Source of the DNA: Nitrospira sp.
GTDB lineage: Bacteria; Nitrospirota; Nitrospiria; Nitrospirales; Nitrospiraceae
Direction of reading: 5' to 3'
Assembly: GCA_019636945.1 (NCBI GenBank)
Contig: JAHBWO010000032.1
Coordinates: 1-34,209, forward strand
Length of the DNA stretch: 34,209 bases
Shown here: positions 1 through 7,936 of the stretch, piece after piece
How the letters are laid out: every line of letters begins with the position of its first letter
Numbering within the stretch: the stretch's first letter is position 1
Position numbers and translations under genes: made by a program
Notes under the pieces: generated by a model
What the model saw: only the letters and a program-made list of their open reading frames with translations
Database searches by the model: none
Told to the model about the DNA's origin: nothing

Positions 1-128
1 AGTACCAACATGCACCGGCTGGGTCTTCGAGCAGGCTGGTCCGCGAACGTCCATGACGGAGCCCCCAGCGCCAGGAGAGCCCCGCTTGCCAACAAACCCT
101 TCATCAAACTGCGGCGATCAACATCCAT
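1..128 (-). CDS. Tat-signal exported protein, N-terminus only (cut by window edge)
   Basis: Only the first 42 codons are visible; the rest lies beyond position 1. The start ATG is at 126-128, preceded by a strong AAGGAGGG ribosome site. The N-terminus reads as a twin-arginine signal: DRRSLMK at about residues 4-10, a hydrophobic stretch to about residue 25, and a small-residue cleavage region near TFA-DQ. This predicts export of a folded, probably cofactor-bearing protein to the periplasm. It lies 14 bp after the stop of the upstream small cytochrome c gene on the same strand, so the two are likely co-transcribed and may be redox partners. The enzyme family cannot be identified from this fragment. 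Confidence 0.7.
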   Translation of the reverse strand, partial: MDVDRRSLMKGLLASGALLALGAPSWTFADQPARRPSRCMLV

Positions 129-142
129 GGCCTGTGCCCTCC

Positions 143-484
143 TTACTGATGAGCCGGTGTCTTTGAAATATACTCGGCCAGCTTTTCCAGCGATTGATCA
201 TCGATTTCAGATTCCCGAAATGCCGGCATGGCCCTGCTGCCATGTCGCACAACCAATCGAATGTAGGTAGGATCGAGATCGCGCCCTCGCAGAGGGGGGC
301 CTACTTTTGTCTCATGACAGAGCGCGCACACTTTCGTATAAACTTCCGCTCCGTCTTTCCAGGCGAATCTTTGCTCCGTAGGCTGTTGCGGTTCGGCCCA
401 TGCCGCAGCCGCCGGCATGCCGACGGCAACCAGCGCCGCCAAAGTCAGCGCGCCCAATGCGTTCTCCATGGTCATCTTTTTCAT
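143..484 (-). CDS. Small periplasmic c-type cytochrome
   Basis: This 113-residue protein has an N-terminal signal peptide (hydrophobic to about residue 30, AWA-EP cleavage-like site) and one haem-attachment motif CALCH at residues 53-57. The Met in AMPAF (residue 86) is the likely sixth haem ligand. That is a mono-haem class I cytochrome c acting as a periplasmic electron carrier. It resembles the small cytochrome subunits that accept electrons from exported oxidoreductases. The next gene downstream encodes a Tat-exported protein, which fits such a pairing (inference). The actual donor and acceptor are unknown. The 5' flank (485-696) carries no gene. Confidence 0.88.
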   Translation of the reverse strand: MKKMTMENALGALTLAALVAVGMPAAAAWAEPQQPTEQRFAWKDGAEVYTKVCALCHETKVGPPLRGRDLDPTYIRLVVRHGSRAMPAFRESEIDDQSLEKLAEYISKTPAHQ

Positions 485-619
485 ATCGCCTCCCGTCCTA
501 CGTGATGCCTCACCTTGTTCATCTGGAAACCCTACCCCGTTATGAGTTCTCAGTCCCGCGCATGACGCCTGCCTTCAGCGAAGAAAATCGAGCGCCGGAT
601 CGACCTCCTTCTCCTACGC

Positions 620-642
620 GTGATGACCACGATGCTCATCAC
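620..642. repeat. 7-bp inverted repeat in intergenic region
   Basis: GTGATGA (620-626) and TCATCAC (636-642) form perfect arms separated by 9 bases, about 135 bp upstream of the cytochrome c start at 484 and downstream of the dioxygenase stop. There is no T-run after it on either strand, so an operator is more likely than an intrinsic terminator. Chance occurrence is possible. Confidence 0.3.
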
Positions 643-696
643 CTCGCTTTCCTAATCCCGAGCGCCCAATCCACCAACGCATAGAGAGAACCACCT

Positions 697-1491
697 TCAT
701 GCCCCTTCTGCTTTACCGACGCAAACCGACAACATTGAGATCGATCCGCCGTCGACGCCTTCGACAGGGAAGGTGATGCGTTCGTCTTGTTGCTGAGTCG
801 CCAGCACATAGAGAAGCGGGAGGTAGTGATCCGGCGTGGGAATGGACAGCATTGCTGCCGGGCCGAGCTGCTCATAGTTAATGAGCGACTCGAAATCACC
901 GGCGAGCATCAACTGCCTTGCCGCCATCTCAAACTTGATTGCCCACTCATAGGGTTCAGGCATGTGCCGGCCCCAGGCGTAGGCGTGCAGATTGTGCACG
1001 AGGTTTCCGCTGCCCAGGATCAGGATGTCCTCGTCCCGCAGCGGCGCAAGCTTTTTGCCCAATTCGAAATGAAAGGAGGCTGGCTGGGTTTCGTCGATGC
1101 TCAGTTGCACGACGGGAACATCAGCCTTCGGATAGGCATGCACGAGCACCGACCAAGTCCCGTGATCGAGTCCCATTGTGTTGTCGAACGTGACCGGCAT
1201 GGGCGCAAGCAGTTGCTGGACGCGACGGGCGAGCTGAGGGTCACCGGGTGCGGGATACTGCACCCGGAACAATTCTGGTGGGAACCCCCCGAAATCGTGA
1301 ATCGTCCTCGGCATGTCGCTCACCGTCACGCCGATTCCCGGTACATACCAGTGTGCAGAGATCGCGAGAATGGCTTTGGGCTTACGCGTGTGCGCCCCGA
1401 TACGCCGCCAGCCTTCTGTGTAGCCGTTGATCAGTAGGGCGTTCATGGGATTGCCGTGTCCAAAGAAAATTGCAGGCATCAGTTCCAGCAT
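697..1491 (-). CDS. ygiD: Class III extradiol ring-cleavage dioxygenase, 4,5-DOPA dioxygenase type (YgiD)
   Basis: The 264-residue product matches the YgiD/LigB-type family, which opens catechol rings with a metal in the active site. Family hallmarks are FFGHGNPMN at residues 9-17 (His12), SAHW at 45-48 (His47), LDHGTW at 108-113 (His110) and PDHYLPLLY at 220-228 (His222). His12, His47 and His222 are likely metal ligands, possibly with His166. It is cytosolic and has no signal peptide. Start choice is uncertain: ATG at 1491 gives MLELMPAI, while ATG at 1479 has a GGAACTG sequence upstream and gives the typical family start MPAIFFGHG. It lies downstream of an FMN reductase on the same strand with a 110-bp gap, suggesting a joint role in aromatic or quinone turnover. 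The true substrate is unknown. Confidence 0.9.
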   Translation of the reverse strand: MLELMPAIFFGHGNPMNALLINGYTEGWRRIGAHTRKPKAILAISAHWYVPGIGVTVSDMPRTIHDFGGFPPELFRVQYPAPGDPQLARRVQQLLAPMPVTFDNTMGLDHGTWSVLVHAYPKADVPVVQLSIDETQPASFHFELGKKLAPLRDEDILILGSGNLVHNLHAYAWGRHMPEPYEWAIKFEMAARQLMLAGDFESLINYEQLGPAAMLSIPTPDHYLPLLYVLATQQQDERITFPVEGVDGGSISMLSVCVGKAEGA

Positions 1492-1601
1492 GTTTAATTC
1501 ACACCACCACTTCCGCGGCCTCTTCGCCTACATCAGTTCTATATTTCAGTTTTCATGACTCATGTGCACCTCCGCGAACCGAAATTCTCTTACGTCATGT
1601 C

Positions 1602-2168
1602 TCACGTCCTGGCCTTTTTCAACATCCTCGTCCAGTCCCCGAGGGCTTGGAGCAGTTCTTGGATCTTTTTAGCCGTTTTTTTGTCTGTCAACTTCCCGTC
1701 CGTATCAAACTTTTGATCCACATTGGCAATCATCACTTCCGGCTGGTTCAGCGGGAACATATTGAGAAACACAAAGATTTGACGCAGGTGATACTGCGCA
1801 CGGGCGGTGCCGAGCATGCCAACCGATGCGCCCATGATACCCACCGGTTTCCCATCCCAGGCGCTTTGGCCATAAGGGCGCGACGCCCAGTCAATCGCAT
1901 TCTTCAACACCCCCGGAACGGAGTAGTTATACTCGGGCGTCACGATCAGAATGGCGTCCGCCTCAGAAATCGCCGACTTGAACTGCCGCACGGCGGCAGG
2001 TGGTTCTCCCTCATGATCCTGATTGAACAGCGGGATGCCGGCCAAATCGAACGTCTCGAGCGTGATGCCGGCAGGCACAAGGTCGACCGCGGCCCTGAGC
2101 GAGGATCGGTTGTAGGACTGTTTTCGAAGGCTCCCCGCAAAGCCCAATATTCTGATCTCGTCAGCCAT
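1602..2168 (-). CDS. NADPH-dependent FMN reductase / quinone reductase family protein
   Basis: A 188-residue flavodoxin-like protein of the NADPH-dependent FMN reductase family (ChrR/YieF-type). It has the flavin phosphate loop GSLRKQSYN at residues 12-20 and the family signature PEYNYSVPGVLKNAIDWASR at 78-97. Members reduce quinones, chromate, azo dyes or free flavin in the cytosol. The second ATG at 2168 is preferred because GGAGGAG lies 4 bases ahead of it, whereas the first ATG at 2171 would sit almost on the ribosome site. A close paralogue occurs at 13593-14156. Its upstream neighbour is a cytochrome c gene and its downstream neighbour the YgiD-type dioxygenase. Confidence 0.9.
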   Translation of the reverse strand: MADEIRILGFAGSLRKQSYNRSSLRAAVDLVPAGITLETFDLAGIPLFNQDHEGEPPAAVRQFKSAISEADAILIVTPEYNYSVPGVLKNAIDWASRPYGQSAWDGKPVGIMGASVGMLGTARAQYHLRQIFVFLNMFPLNQPEVMIANVDQKFDTDGKLTDKKTAKKIQELLQALGDWTRMLKKART

Positions 2169-2195
2169 CATGCTCCTCCATACAGATTAGAGATG

Positions 2196-2211
2196 CGCTT
2201 GGACGCAAGCG
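2196..2211. repeat. Compact hairpin between cytochrome c and FMN reductase genes
   Basis: CGCTTG (2196-2201) and CAAGCG (2206-2211) form a 6-bp stem with a GACG loop, about 25 bp after the cytochrome c stop and about 30 bp before the FMN reductase start. No U-run follows on the minus strand, so it could be an RNA processing or attenuation hairpin, or an operator. The same half-site CGCTTG/CAAGCG occurs at 10325-10350. Confidence 0.4.
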
Positions 2212-2234
2212 TTTGCACGTCCGTTCCACTCTCC

Positions 2235-2597
2235 CTATTTCCTGAGCGCCAACACGTACGCCAGCACATCTTGGATCTCTGCTTCATTGAGCTGCTTGAT
2301 CCACGCCATCATGGCGGTCTTCGGTTTTCCGTTTGCGATGAGGTTCTGCCATTCATCGGAGGATTTCTTCTTGCTTTCTGCGCTCGAAAAATCTCCGGCG
2401 GGAGGCTTCAGCGCCTTCCCGATCGGCCCGTCGCCTTTGCCCTCCGGTCCGTGACAGGTGACGCATTTGGCCTGATAGATTACTTTCCCTTTGGCCGCAT
2501 CGCCTCCAAAAGCTGAGACGTGATGGCTCATTGAAAACATTCCCCACCACACAGTTGAACAGACGGCCATAACTGCACACCAATGTGTCCGGGTCAT
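2235..2597 (-). CDS. Small periplasmic c-type cytochrome
   Basis: A 120-residue cytochrome with a signal-like N-terminus, a single haem motif CVTCH at residues 45-49 and a Met-Met pair at 96-97 that can supply the distal ligand. The stretch GPEGKGDGPIG just after the haem motif is typical of small periplasmic cytochromes of the cytochrome_CBB3 type. I chose ATG at 2597 rather than an upstream in-frame codon because an AAGGAG sequence precedes it and translation from there begins with the signal region. The leader has two unusual cysteines (residues 7 and 13) within its hydrophobic part. It is probably an electron shuttle; partners are unknown. Confidence 0.87.
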   Translation of the reverse strand: MTRTHWCAVMAVCSTVWWGMFSMSHHVSAFGGDAAKGKVIYQAKCVTCHGPEGKGDGPIGKALKPPAGDFSSAESKKKSSDEWQNLIANGKPKTAMMAWIKQLNEAEIQDVLAYVLALRK

Positions 2598-2714
2598 CGC
2601 TTTCTCCTTACGCTGATGAACTTCTGCTGTTTGGGTATCTTGTGCTTTTCGTCTTGCACACTTCAACACTCATTTTTCATCTCTGGGAACACACCACGTA
2701 TGCAGAATAACCCG

Positions 2715-2731
2715 GTGACACACTGTATCAC
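2715..2731. promoter_or_regulatory. 17-bp near-perfect palindrome upstream of cytochrome c gene
   Basis: From 2715 to 2731 the bases pair as a palindrome in 7 of 8 positions (GTGACACA-C-TGTATCAC). It lies about 118 bp upstream of the cytochrome c start in a 259-bp gap without a gene. It resembles a dimeric-regulator operator. The half-site spacing (GTGA-N9-TCAC) does not match the CRP/FNR consensus, so I do not name a regulator. Confidence 0.35.
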
Positions 2732-2856
2732 TGCTCAGCGGGCGTCTAATCTATCCGATCATCTGTCGACTCCAGCTCTCATTAACCTGTGCATGATGTT
2801 TTCCCCCTCTAAGTTCGGCACTCTCTCACCTGTTTTGGTCAGCACAACCACAATCC

Positions 2857-3342
2857 TCACGCGGCCTTTCTCATCGGAGGTTGCAGAGCGCCTTGGCGTA
2901 CCTCAAGCCAGCGAGCGATGACGCCGTCCAGAGACCATTTTCCTCCCCCGATCAGGACAAGTGACGCACTCATGGCGATGACTAGAATATGATATTCAAA
3001 GCCCTCGCCCTGCTGCTGCCCGAACCAGTTCATAAAAAACCCCTGTGGCCAATGCACCATGGCAATCGCTCCGAGCATGATCACGATGAAACTTGCGGCC
3101 GTGAATCGTGTCAGGAATCCGGCAATTAACCCCAGACTACCGAGGGATTCTCCGATGATGACGAGAAAGGCCACAAGCCAAGGCAATCCCATCTTCTGTG
3201 TGAAGAATCCCATCGTCCCCTCGAATCCGACTCCCCCGAACCAGCCAAGTAGCTTCTGTGCTCCATGCGCAACAATCACACATCCCAGCCCGATTCGCAG
3301 AATCAGACCAGCCCACGACTCATCTGTCTTAAAAAATGACAT
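2857..3342 (-). CDS. DoxX family integral membrane protein
   Basis: The 161-residue protein has four hydrophobic segments (about residues 10-30, 52-72, 76-96 and 118-136) and the DoxX-family pattern: RIGLGCVIVAHGAQKL near the N-terminus and a GFLTRFTAASF stretch in the middle. DoxX-like proteins sit in the cytoplasmic membrane. Some act with thiol or sulfur redox partners, for example in the mycobacterial SseA/SodA/DoxX complex, or with thiosulfate:quinone oxidoreductase. None of those partners is visible here. A 37-codon hydrophobic gene with its own ribosome site ends 37 bp upstream on the same strand, so the pair is probably co-expressed. Confidence 0.88.
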   Translation of the reverse strand: MSFFKTDESWAGLILRIGLGCVIVAHGAQKLLGWFGGVGFEGTMGFFTQKMGLPWLVAFLVIIGESLGSLGLIAGFLTRFTAASFIVIMLGAIAMVHWPQGFFMNWFGQQQGEGFEYHILVIAMSASLVLIGGGKWSLDGVIARWLEVRQGALQPPMRKAA

Positions 3343-3379
3343 GGCCTACCTCCTCTCTACGATTGCTGGATGAAGGCCG

Positions 3380-3493
3380 TCACCGACGTGCAACGGCGCT
3401 CACCATCACACTCTTGATCAAGAGCGTTGTTATGACTGACGGCAAGGTGACCAGCATGCCGTACCACAGGTTCCATAGAATCAAATCTTTCAT
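3380..3493 (-). CDS. 37-residue hydrophobic mini-protein upstream of doxX-like gene
   Basis: ATG at 3491-3493 is preceded by a clear GGAGGTGGCACC ribosome site, and the frame runs 37 codons to TGA at 3380-3382. The peptide begins MKDLILWNLWYGMLVTLP, continues with a second hydrophobic run including VITTLLIKSVMVSAV, and ends in two arginines. It would span the membrane once, or form a short hairpin around the central proline. It lies 37 bp upstream of the DoxX gene on the same strand and may be an accessory subunit of it (inference). I do not recognise a family. The strong ribosome site, codon structure and membrane character are the case for it being real. Confidence 0.6.
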   Translation of the reverse strand: MKDLILWNLWYGMLVTLPSVITTLLIKSVMVSAVARR

Positions 3494-3836
3494 GGTGCCA
3501 CCTCCTGCTTCCTTCCGATGATGCTACTCACATCGATAGCAAAGGACGTTCCACATTGAGGGACAAGAGGGCCGCTCCGATAACACTATGGATTAAAAGA
3601 GAACGCGGGTGACTTCGGAATGGAATAACCTCGAACGGCAGTGATGTGAGAAAGCCGGTGAGCCAATGGTTCGTCACGTGACGATGACAATCGTCACTCC
3701 AGGAAACAAGTGCTACTGATCCTTTGCACGTTGAGCTGAAGAGTTACTTGCTTGAGGTCGAGCTCGGTCCCTACACCAACCGGGGCATGGAAGATTCGGT
3801 CGATGGGTTGAACAGCATGCGGAGTAGTACCGATTC
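3494..3836. other. Intergenic stretch of 343 bp, no convincing gene
   Basis: This gap lies between the permease 3' end and the mini-gene 5' end, both on the minus strand, so it should hold the promoter for the mini-gene and DoxX gene. I see no strong consensus promoter or terminator hairpin. A short plus-strand frame (about 3725-3840) and a minus frame (3694-4014) are open, but neither has a ribosome site. Confidence 0.4.
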
Positions 3837-4979
3837 CTAATCGAGCGTCTGTCGATACCGCTTCACCCCAATCACCAACACGACGACGGCGAACAGCGCG
3901 ATCTGCCAAAGTTGCAACACCACCTCTTCGACCCCGTTCCCCTTCAACATGATCCCCCTGACGATTCGCAGAAAATGCGTCAGCGGCAGCATCTCGCCGA
4001 TCGACTGCGCCCATTGAGGCATGCCCCTGAACGGGAACATGAATCCGGATAACAGGAGCGAGGGCAAAAAGAAAAAGAACGAGAGCTGCATGGCCTGCAA
4101 CTGGTTCTGTGCCAAGGTGGAAAACGTGATCCCCATCGCCAAATTGGCCACGATAAAGATGAGTGCCGCCAGGAACAGCATTGGAATGTTGCCGTACACC
4201 GGCACACCGAATAGGAAATGCGCCGCCAGGAGAATGAGGATGACCTGGATATACCCGACGAGGATATAGGGCAGCACCTTGCCGATCATGACCTCAAACG
4301 GTCTCGTGGGCATCGACAAGAGATTCTCCATCGTCCCACGTTCCCGCTCACGAGTGATGGCAAGACCGGTGATCATCACCATCGTCATGGTCAGTACCAC
4401 GCCCATCAGCCCAGGCACGATGTTGTATTGCGTGATGGCTTCGGGGTTATAGCGAGCATGAACACGTAACTCGATCGGATCCTGGCCTCCAGCCAGAGGC
4501 TCGAGTGGCCCCCGCAAATCATGCTGAAGGGCCTTTGCCATCAAAACTCGTAGTGAGCCAATGGCATTGCTTGTTGCGGCTGGGTCGGTGGCATCGGCTT
4601 CGACGAGGATCGCTGGTCGCTCGCCGCGAAGTAGATCACGCGAGAAGTTCGGGGGGATATTGATCACGAACTGTGCTTCCCCTCGCGATAACACGTCTTC
4701 AGCTTCCTGCTCAGTCGTGACCTCCCGAACAAACTCGAAGTAGGTACTGTTGCGAATCGCTTGCAAAAGAGTTCGCCCTTGGGCGCCATAGTCAGCCAGC
4801 AACACCGCCGTCGGCAGATGTTTCGGATCGGCGTTGATCGCGAAGCCGAAGAGGACAAGTTGGATCAAGGGCACCCCGATCATCATCCCAAACGTGATGC
4901 GATCGCGGCGCATTTGAATGAATTCCTTCACCACAATGGCCCAGAATCGGGAGAGTGCGAATGGCACAGAGATCTTCAT
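3837..4979 (-). CDS. ABC-2 type export permease (YbhR/YhhJ-like)
   Basis: A 380-residue inner-membrane permease of the ABC-2 family. There is one N-terminal membrane segment (about residues 30-48, after KEFIQMRRDRITFGMM), a large extracytoplasmic domain (about 50-185), then about five membrane segments ending near residue 375. The internal motif ERERGTMENLLSMPTRPFEVMIGK is the cytoplasmic coupling region typical of YhhJ/YbhR/YbhS permeases. Its ATG overlaps the ATPase stop (ATGA at 4976-4979), so it is translationally coupled and last in the tetR-MFP-ATPase-permease operon. E. coli YbhGFSR has two permease genes; only one is present here, implying a homodimer. The export substrate is unknown, probably a toxic organic compound. 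Confidence 0.92.
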   Translation of the reverse strand: MKISVPFALSRFWAIVVKEFIQMRRDRITFGMMIGVPLIQLVLFGFAINADPKHLPTAVLLADYGAQGRTLLQAIRNSTYFEFVREVTTEQEAEDVLSRGEAQFVINIPPNFSRDLLRGERPAILVEADATDPAATSNAIGSLRVLMAKALQHDLRGPLEPLAGGQDPIELRVHARYNPEAITQYNIVPGLMGVVLTMTMVMITGLAITRERERGTMENLLSMPTRPFEVMIGKVLPYILVGYIQVILILLAAHFLFGVPVYGNIPMLFLAALIFIVANLAMGITFSTLAQNQLQAMQLSFFFFLPSLLLSGFMFPFRGMPQWAQSIGEMLPLTHFLRIVRGIMLKGNGVEEVVLQLWQIALFAVVVLVIGVKRYRQTLD

Positions 4980-5917
4980 GATGCGAAATTGTCCGACGAC
5001 TGTTCCATCAGGTGGATGAACACATCTTCAAGCCCCGTGTCGACCCGATGCCACACATAGGGACCGGTGCGAAATGCAGCCAGTGCCGTTTCCAGCGCAA
5101 CCGGATCGGCACCACTCACATGGAGCCGATCTCCGAACGCCACCGCCTGTTGCACCGCCGGCTGTCGACGGAGCTCCACCGCGAGTTGATGAAGATGTGG
5201 CCCGCTGACCGACCAGGTCGTCAGCCGTGCCTGTTGAATCACATCGGAAACAGTCCCGTTGGCGAGCAACTTGCCGTACGAAATATAAGCCAATCGATGG
5301 CACCGCTCGGCTTCATCCATGTAATGGGTGGTAATCAGAAATGTCAGTCCATCTGCAGCCAACTCATGGATCTGTTCCCAGAATTCTCGTCTGGCTTTCG
5401 GGTCGACCCCCGCAGTCGGTTCATCGAGCAATAACAGTCGCGGTTGATGGATCAAGCAGGCGGCCAGTGCGAGCCGCTGCTTCCACCCACCCGAGAGTTG
5501 ACCGGCCAGCTGCTCTCGACGACCGGCCAATCCCAACCGTTCAAGACTTCGCGCCACCGCAGCACGTCGATCAGGAATTCCGAACATACGAGCCACGAAG
5601 TCCAGATTCTCCTCAATGCTGAGATCCTCATAGAAACTGAATCGCTGAGTCATGTAGCCCACAGCGGCCTTAATGGCGTCGCTCTGACGAATGACGTCAT
5701 ACCCTAGACAGGTCCCGCTGCCTTCGTCCGCTCGGAGAAGCCCGCAGAGCATCCGAATAAATGTCGTCTTACCGCTGCCGTTCGGACCAAGAAAGCCGTA
5801 AATCTCCCCTCGACGCACTTGCAGCCCGATGTGATCGACCACAGTGCGCACCCCGAACCGCTTGGTCATCCCGCTCACATCAATGGCCAAGTCCTGCCTG
5901 TCGACCACAGTCGTCAT
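4976..5917 (-). CDS. ABC transporter ATP-binding protein (YbhF/DrrA-like)
   Basis: The 313-residue ATPase contains a complete nucleotide-binding domain: Walker A GPNGSGKT at residues 44-51, signature LSGGWKQR at 140-147, Walker B LLLLDEP ending with Asp164-Glu165, D-loop AGVD, and H-loop His197 in TTHYMDE. The Trp after SGG is common in this DrrA-like subgroup. A C-terminal segment of about 90 residues follows and includes the LEDVFIHLM ending typical of these exporters. E. coli YbhF carries two nucleotide-binding domains; this protein has one. It overlaps the membrane-fusion gene upstream and the permease gene downstream by ATGA, giving fixed stoichiometry for a tripartite exporter. Confidence 0.95.
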   Translation of the reverse strand: MTTVVDRQDLAIDVSGMTKRFGVRTVVDHIGLQVRRGEIYGFLGPNGSGKTTFIRMLCGLLRADEGSGTCLGYDVIRQSDAIKAAVGYMTQRFSFYEDLSIEENLDFVARMFGIPDRRAAVARSLERLGLAGRREQLAGQLSGGWKQRLALAACLIHQPRLLLLDEPTAGVDPKARREFWEQIHELAADGLTFLITTHYMDEAERCHRLAYISYGKLLANGTVSDVIQQARLTTWSVSGPHLHQLAVELRRQPAVQQAVAFGDRLHVSGADPVALETALAAFRTGPYVWHRVDTGLEDVFIHLMEQSSDNFAS

Positions 5918-6897
5918 GGAGCACCATTGAATCGCACATCCACTGGTTGCCCAGGATGCAAATTCATCGCGACAACTTGCTCAAACAGCACCTCAACCAT
6001 GAAGACCAGCTTGTCGCGGCTGCCCTGGCTATAGAGCATCGGCGGCGTATATTCCGCTTTCGGTGAAATGTAACTGACCGTTCCTGGAAGGGAGCCCTGC
6101 ACTCCATCCACCATCACCTGCACTGCATCACCGAGCCTGATCGCTCCAAGTCTCAGTTGAGACACAAAGACTCGCACCTTGATGTGGTCAGGAGGCAGCA
6201 GCACGACGACAGGTCGGCCTGCCGGCACCCATTCACCCTCCCGATACAACGTGTCAAAGACCAACCCAGTCTTGGGTGCGAGCTGACGCTTTTGCGCAAG
6301 ATCCCACTCTGCCTTGGCGAGTGCTGCCTCCTTTGCTCGAACCTCCGCTTCGGCCGCAGTGACTTGATCCGTGCGGGAACCCAACAGTGCTGTATTCAAA
6401 TCCGCTTCAAGCTGGGAGACTCTCTGCTGGTTTTGGTCACGCGCTGATCTGGCCCGATCCACCTCCACCTCTACCGCTGCACCGGGCACCGCCGCAAGGC
6501 CTTCCTGGCGAGCCACTTCACGGAGAGACAGTTGCAATGCTGCTTGCGCTTGCTGGAGCTGTGCCCGAAGAGAAGCAATCTCGGAGGGTCGTTTCCCCTT
6601 TCTCCGATCTTCCAGATTCGCTCGGGCTTGGCTCAATTTCCGTTCCGCTTCATCTCTTGCTGCTTTCTCTGAGATGTGCTCGAGAGCGAACAGCGCATCA
6701 CCAGCCGTCACCTCTGTTCCTCGCCGCACTGATAGAGTGGCTAGAGCTCCGCCGTAGGGTGACGCCACATAGACATACTCCCCTTCGACATAGCCCTGAA
6801 CCAGATCAACGGGGGCCTTGTCGCAGCCGGTCTGGACACTGAACATAAGAAAGACCAGTGTCCTGGAAAGAAGCCGACCAGAAAGCTTTTGTCTCAT
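5914..6897 (-). CDS. HlyD/EmrA-type membrane fusion protein of the ABC exporter
   Basis: The 327-residue periplasmic adaptor has an N-terminal hydrophobic leader ending QTGC (residues 25-28), which may be a lipidation site although Gln at -3 is atypical. Next come a first lipoyl half (VASPYGGALATLSVRRGTEV), a long alpha-hairpin coiled coil rich in Ala, Glu, Gln and Arg (about 55-200), and a second lipoyl half with a beta-barrel (VFDTLYREGEWVPAGRPV onwards). This is the YbhG-like architecture. I chose ATG at 6897 because it lies 4 bp after the TetR stop, making it translationally coupled. An upstream codon at 6933 would overlap tetR. Its stop overlaps the ATPase start (ATGA at 5914-5917). Confidence 0.9.
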   Translation of the reverse strand: MRQKLSGRLLSRTLVFLMFSVQTGCDKAPVDLVQGYVEGEYVYVASPYGGALATLSVRRGTEVTAGDALFALEHISEKAARDEAERKLSQARANLEDRRKGKRPSEIASLRAQLQQAQAALQLSLREVARQEGLAAVPGAAVEVEVDRARSARDQNQQRVSQLEADLNTALLGSRTDQVTAAEAEVRAKEAALAKAEWDLAQKRQLAPKTGLVFDTLYREGEWVPAGRPVVVLLPPDHIKVRVFVSQLRLGAIRLGDAVQVMVDGVQGSLPGTVSYISPKAEYTPPMLYSQGSRDKLVFMVEVLFEQVVAMNLHPGQPVDVRFNGAP

Positions 6898-6901
6898 CAC
6901 G

Positions 6902-7516
6902 TCACGGCCTTTGCAGTGCCCCTTCCAGGACAAGTCGAATGATCGATGAATAACCCTGTTCCACCGTGAGCCCCAACTCCACTAGTTTGGTTGGATTCAT
7001 GATGGATTGGACGGCACCCAGCAAGATCTCGATGATAAGGTGAGTCGGGATGTCACTCCTGATCGCGCCGCTTTTTTTGCCGTCTTCGAACAGTCCACCG
7101 AAGTACCGTCGGATCAGCCCGCGGCGTTTCTGCTCAACCAACTGAAACAGTTCCGGGGATTCGCGCCCAATGTCGCGCACAAATGCCGGTTGAATTTCTG
7201 CCGTATGTCGCTGTACACAATCGAGAAGTTGATGGAGCGCAACCTCGACATCGGTGACTTGATCCCTCGCCACCCGCTCGAGATCTTTTTCAACCTCTCT
7301 GAATTTGTCCTTCAAAACAGCCTCAATCAGCGCATCCTTGCCTGGAAAGGCAACGTAGAGGGTTTTCTTACTCATGCCCAATTCGGCGGCCAGGTCATCC
7401 ATGCTCACGGAGCGAAACCCGTGGGCAAGAAACTGCCGACGAGCCACCGCTACGACTTTTCGAATTGTAGCCTGATCGACTGTTGGTTCTGGTTGTTTAG
7501 GCTTTCGAGTCGGCAT
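6902..7516 (-). CDS. TetR/AcrR-family transcriptional regulator, first gene of the exporter operon
   Basis: A 204-residue one-component repressor with an N-terminal helix-turn-helix (about residues 20-66; FRSVSMDDLAAELGMSKKTLYVAFPGKDALI fits the TetR_N pattern) and an all-helical ligand domain. It heads the operon tetR-MFP-ATPase-permease, the same logic as E. coli CecR (YbiH) with ybhGFSR. Autoregulation and control of the exporter are therefore likely. A promoter with repeated elements lies directly upstream. Ligand-domain sequence gives no clue to the inducer. The ribosome site before ATG 7516 is weak, so translation of the whole operon may be modest. Confidence 0.92.
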   Translation of the reverse strand: MPTRKPKQPEPTVDQATIRKVVAVARRQFLAHGFRSVSMDDLAAELGMSKKTLYVAFPGKDALIEAVLKDKFREVEKDLERVARDQVTDVEVALHQLLDCVQRHTAEIQPAFVRDIGRESPELFQLVEQKRRGLIRRYFGGLFEDGKKSGAIRSDIPTHLIIEILLGAVQSIMNPTKLVELGLTVEQGYSSIIRLVLEGALQRP

Positions 7517-7550
7517 ACACCACGAGAGATACTATAGAAACCATTCTCGT

Positions 7551-7578
7551 ACTATCAGTTTCCTTGCTAGCTTGTCAA
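7551..7578 (-). promoter_or_regulatory. Predicted sigma-70 promoter and possible TetR operator
   Basis: On the minus strand a perfect -35 TTGACA (7573-7578) is followed after 16 bp by GATAGT (7551-7556; 4 of 6 to TATAAT). This would place the transcription start about 28 bases before the tetR ATG. Just downstream, GATAGTAC is echoed as TATAGTATC and GAAAC is inverted as GTTTC. Repressor half-sites over the start region would fit autoregulation (inference). Confidence 0.5.
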
Positions 7579-7936
7579 ATCATTCGCCATGAAGACTATG
7601 ACCACTACGGTCTGGTGAGGGAATGCTCTATGGGATGATTGAGGGGTTTACAAAGAAGGTCTATGTGGGGTCATTTCAAAAAATGGATTCTGTGTGCCTT
7701 AAGATCGTGATAACCTTCTGGATTGTCAGAATTCTTATGCGTGTGGTTCCTCCATTATTTTCGATGGGCTCATCTCGCTTGATGCAAAAGCATTGTTTTT
7801 TTCGGAGACGAACCGTAGATCACCTAAAAACCTAAAATCACCCCTCATTAACGCGAAACAGACTTTTGAAACACGCACGCCCCAATATTTAAGCGACTTC
7901 CGAGGATGTTGCAAATTTACCCTTTTTTTGAAACAC
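7579..7936. other. AT-richer intergenic stretch without a supported gene
   Basis: This stretch lies between the tetR promoter and the antitoxin stop codon and is visibly richer in A and T than the flanking genes. A near-perfect 16-base direct repeat (TTTTGAAACAC-K-CACG) occurs at 7864-7879 and 7926-7941, the second copy running over the antitoxin stop codon. Open frames across it have no ribosome site or recognisable product. It may be the trailing edge of a horizontally acquired toxin-antitoxin segment. Confidence 0.4.

Noticed and set aside
3694..4014. Minus-strand frame of 106 codons overlapping the permease 3' end
   Set aside because: It is a shadow frame of the ABC permease in its upstream half and has no ribosome site.
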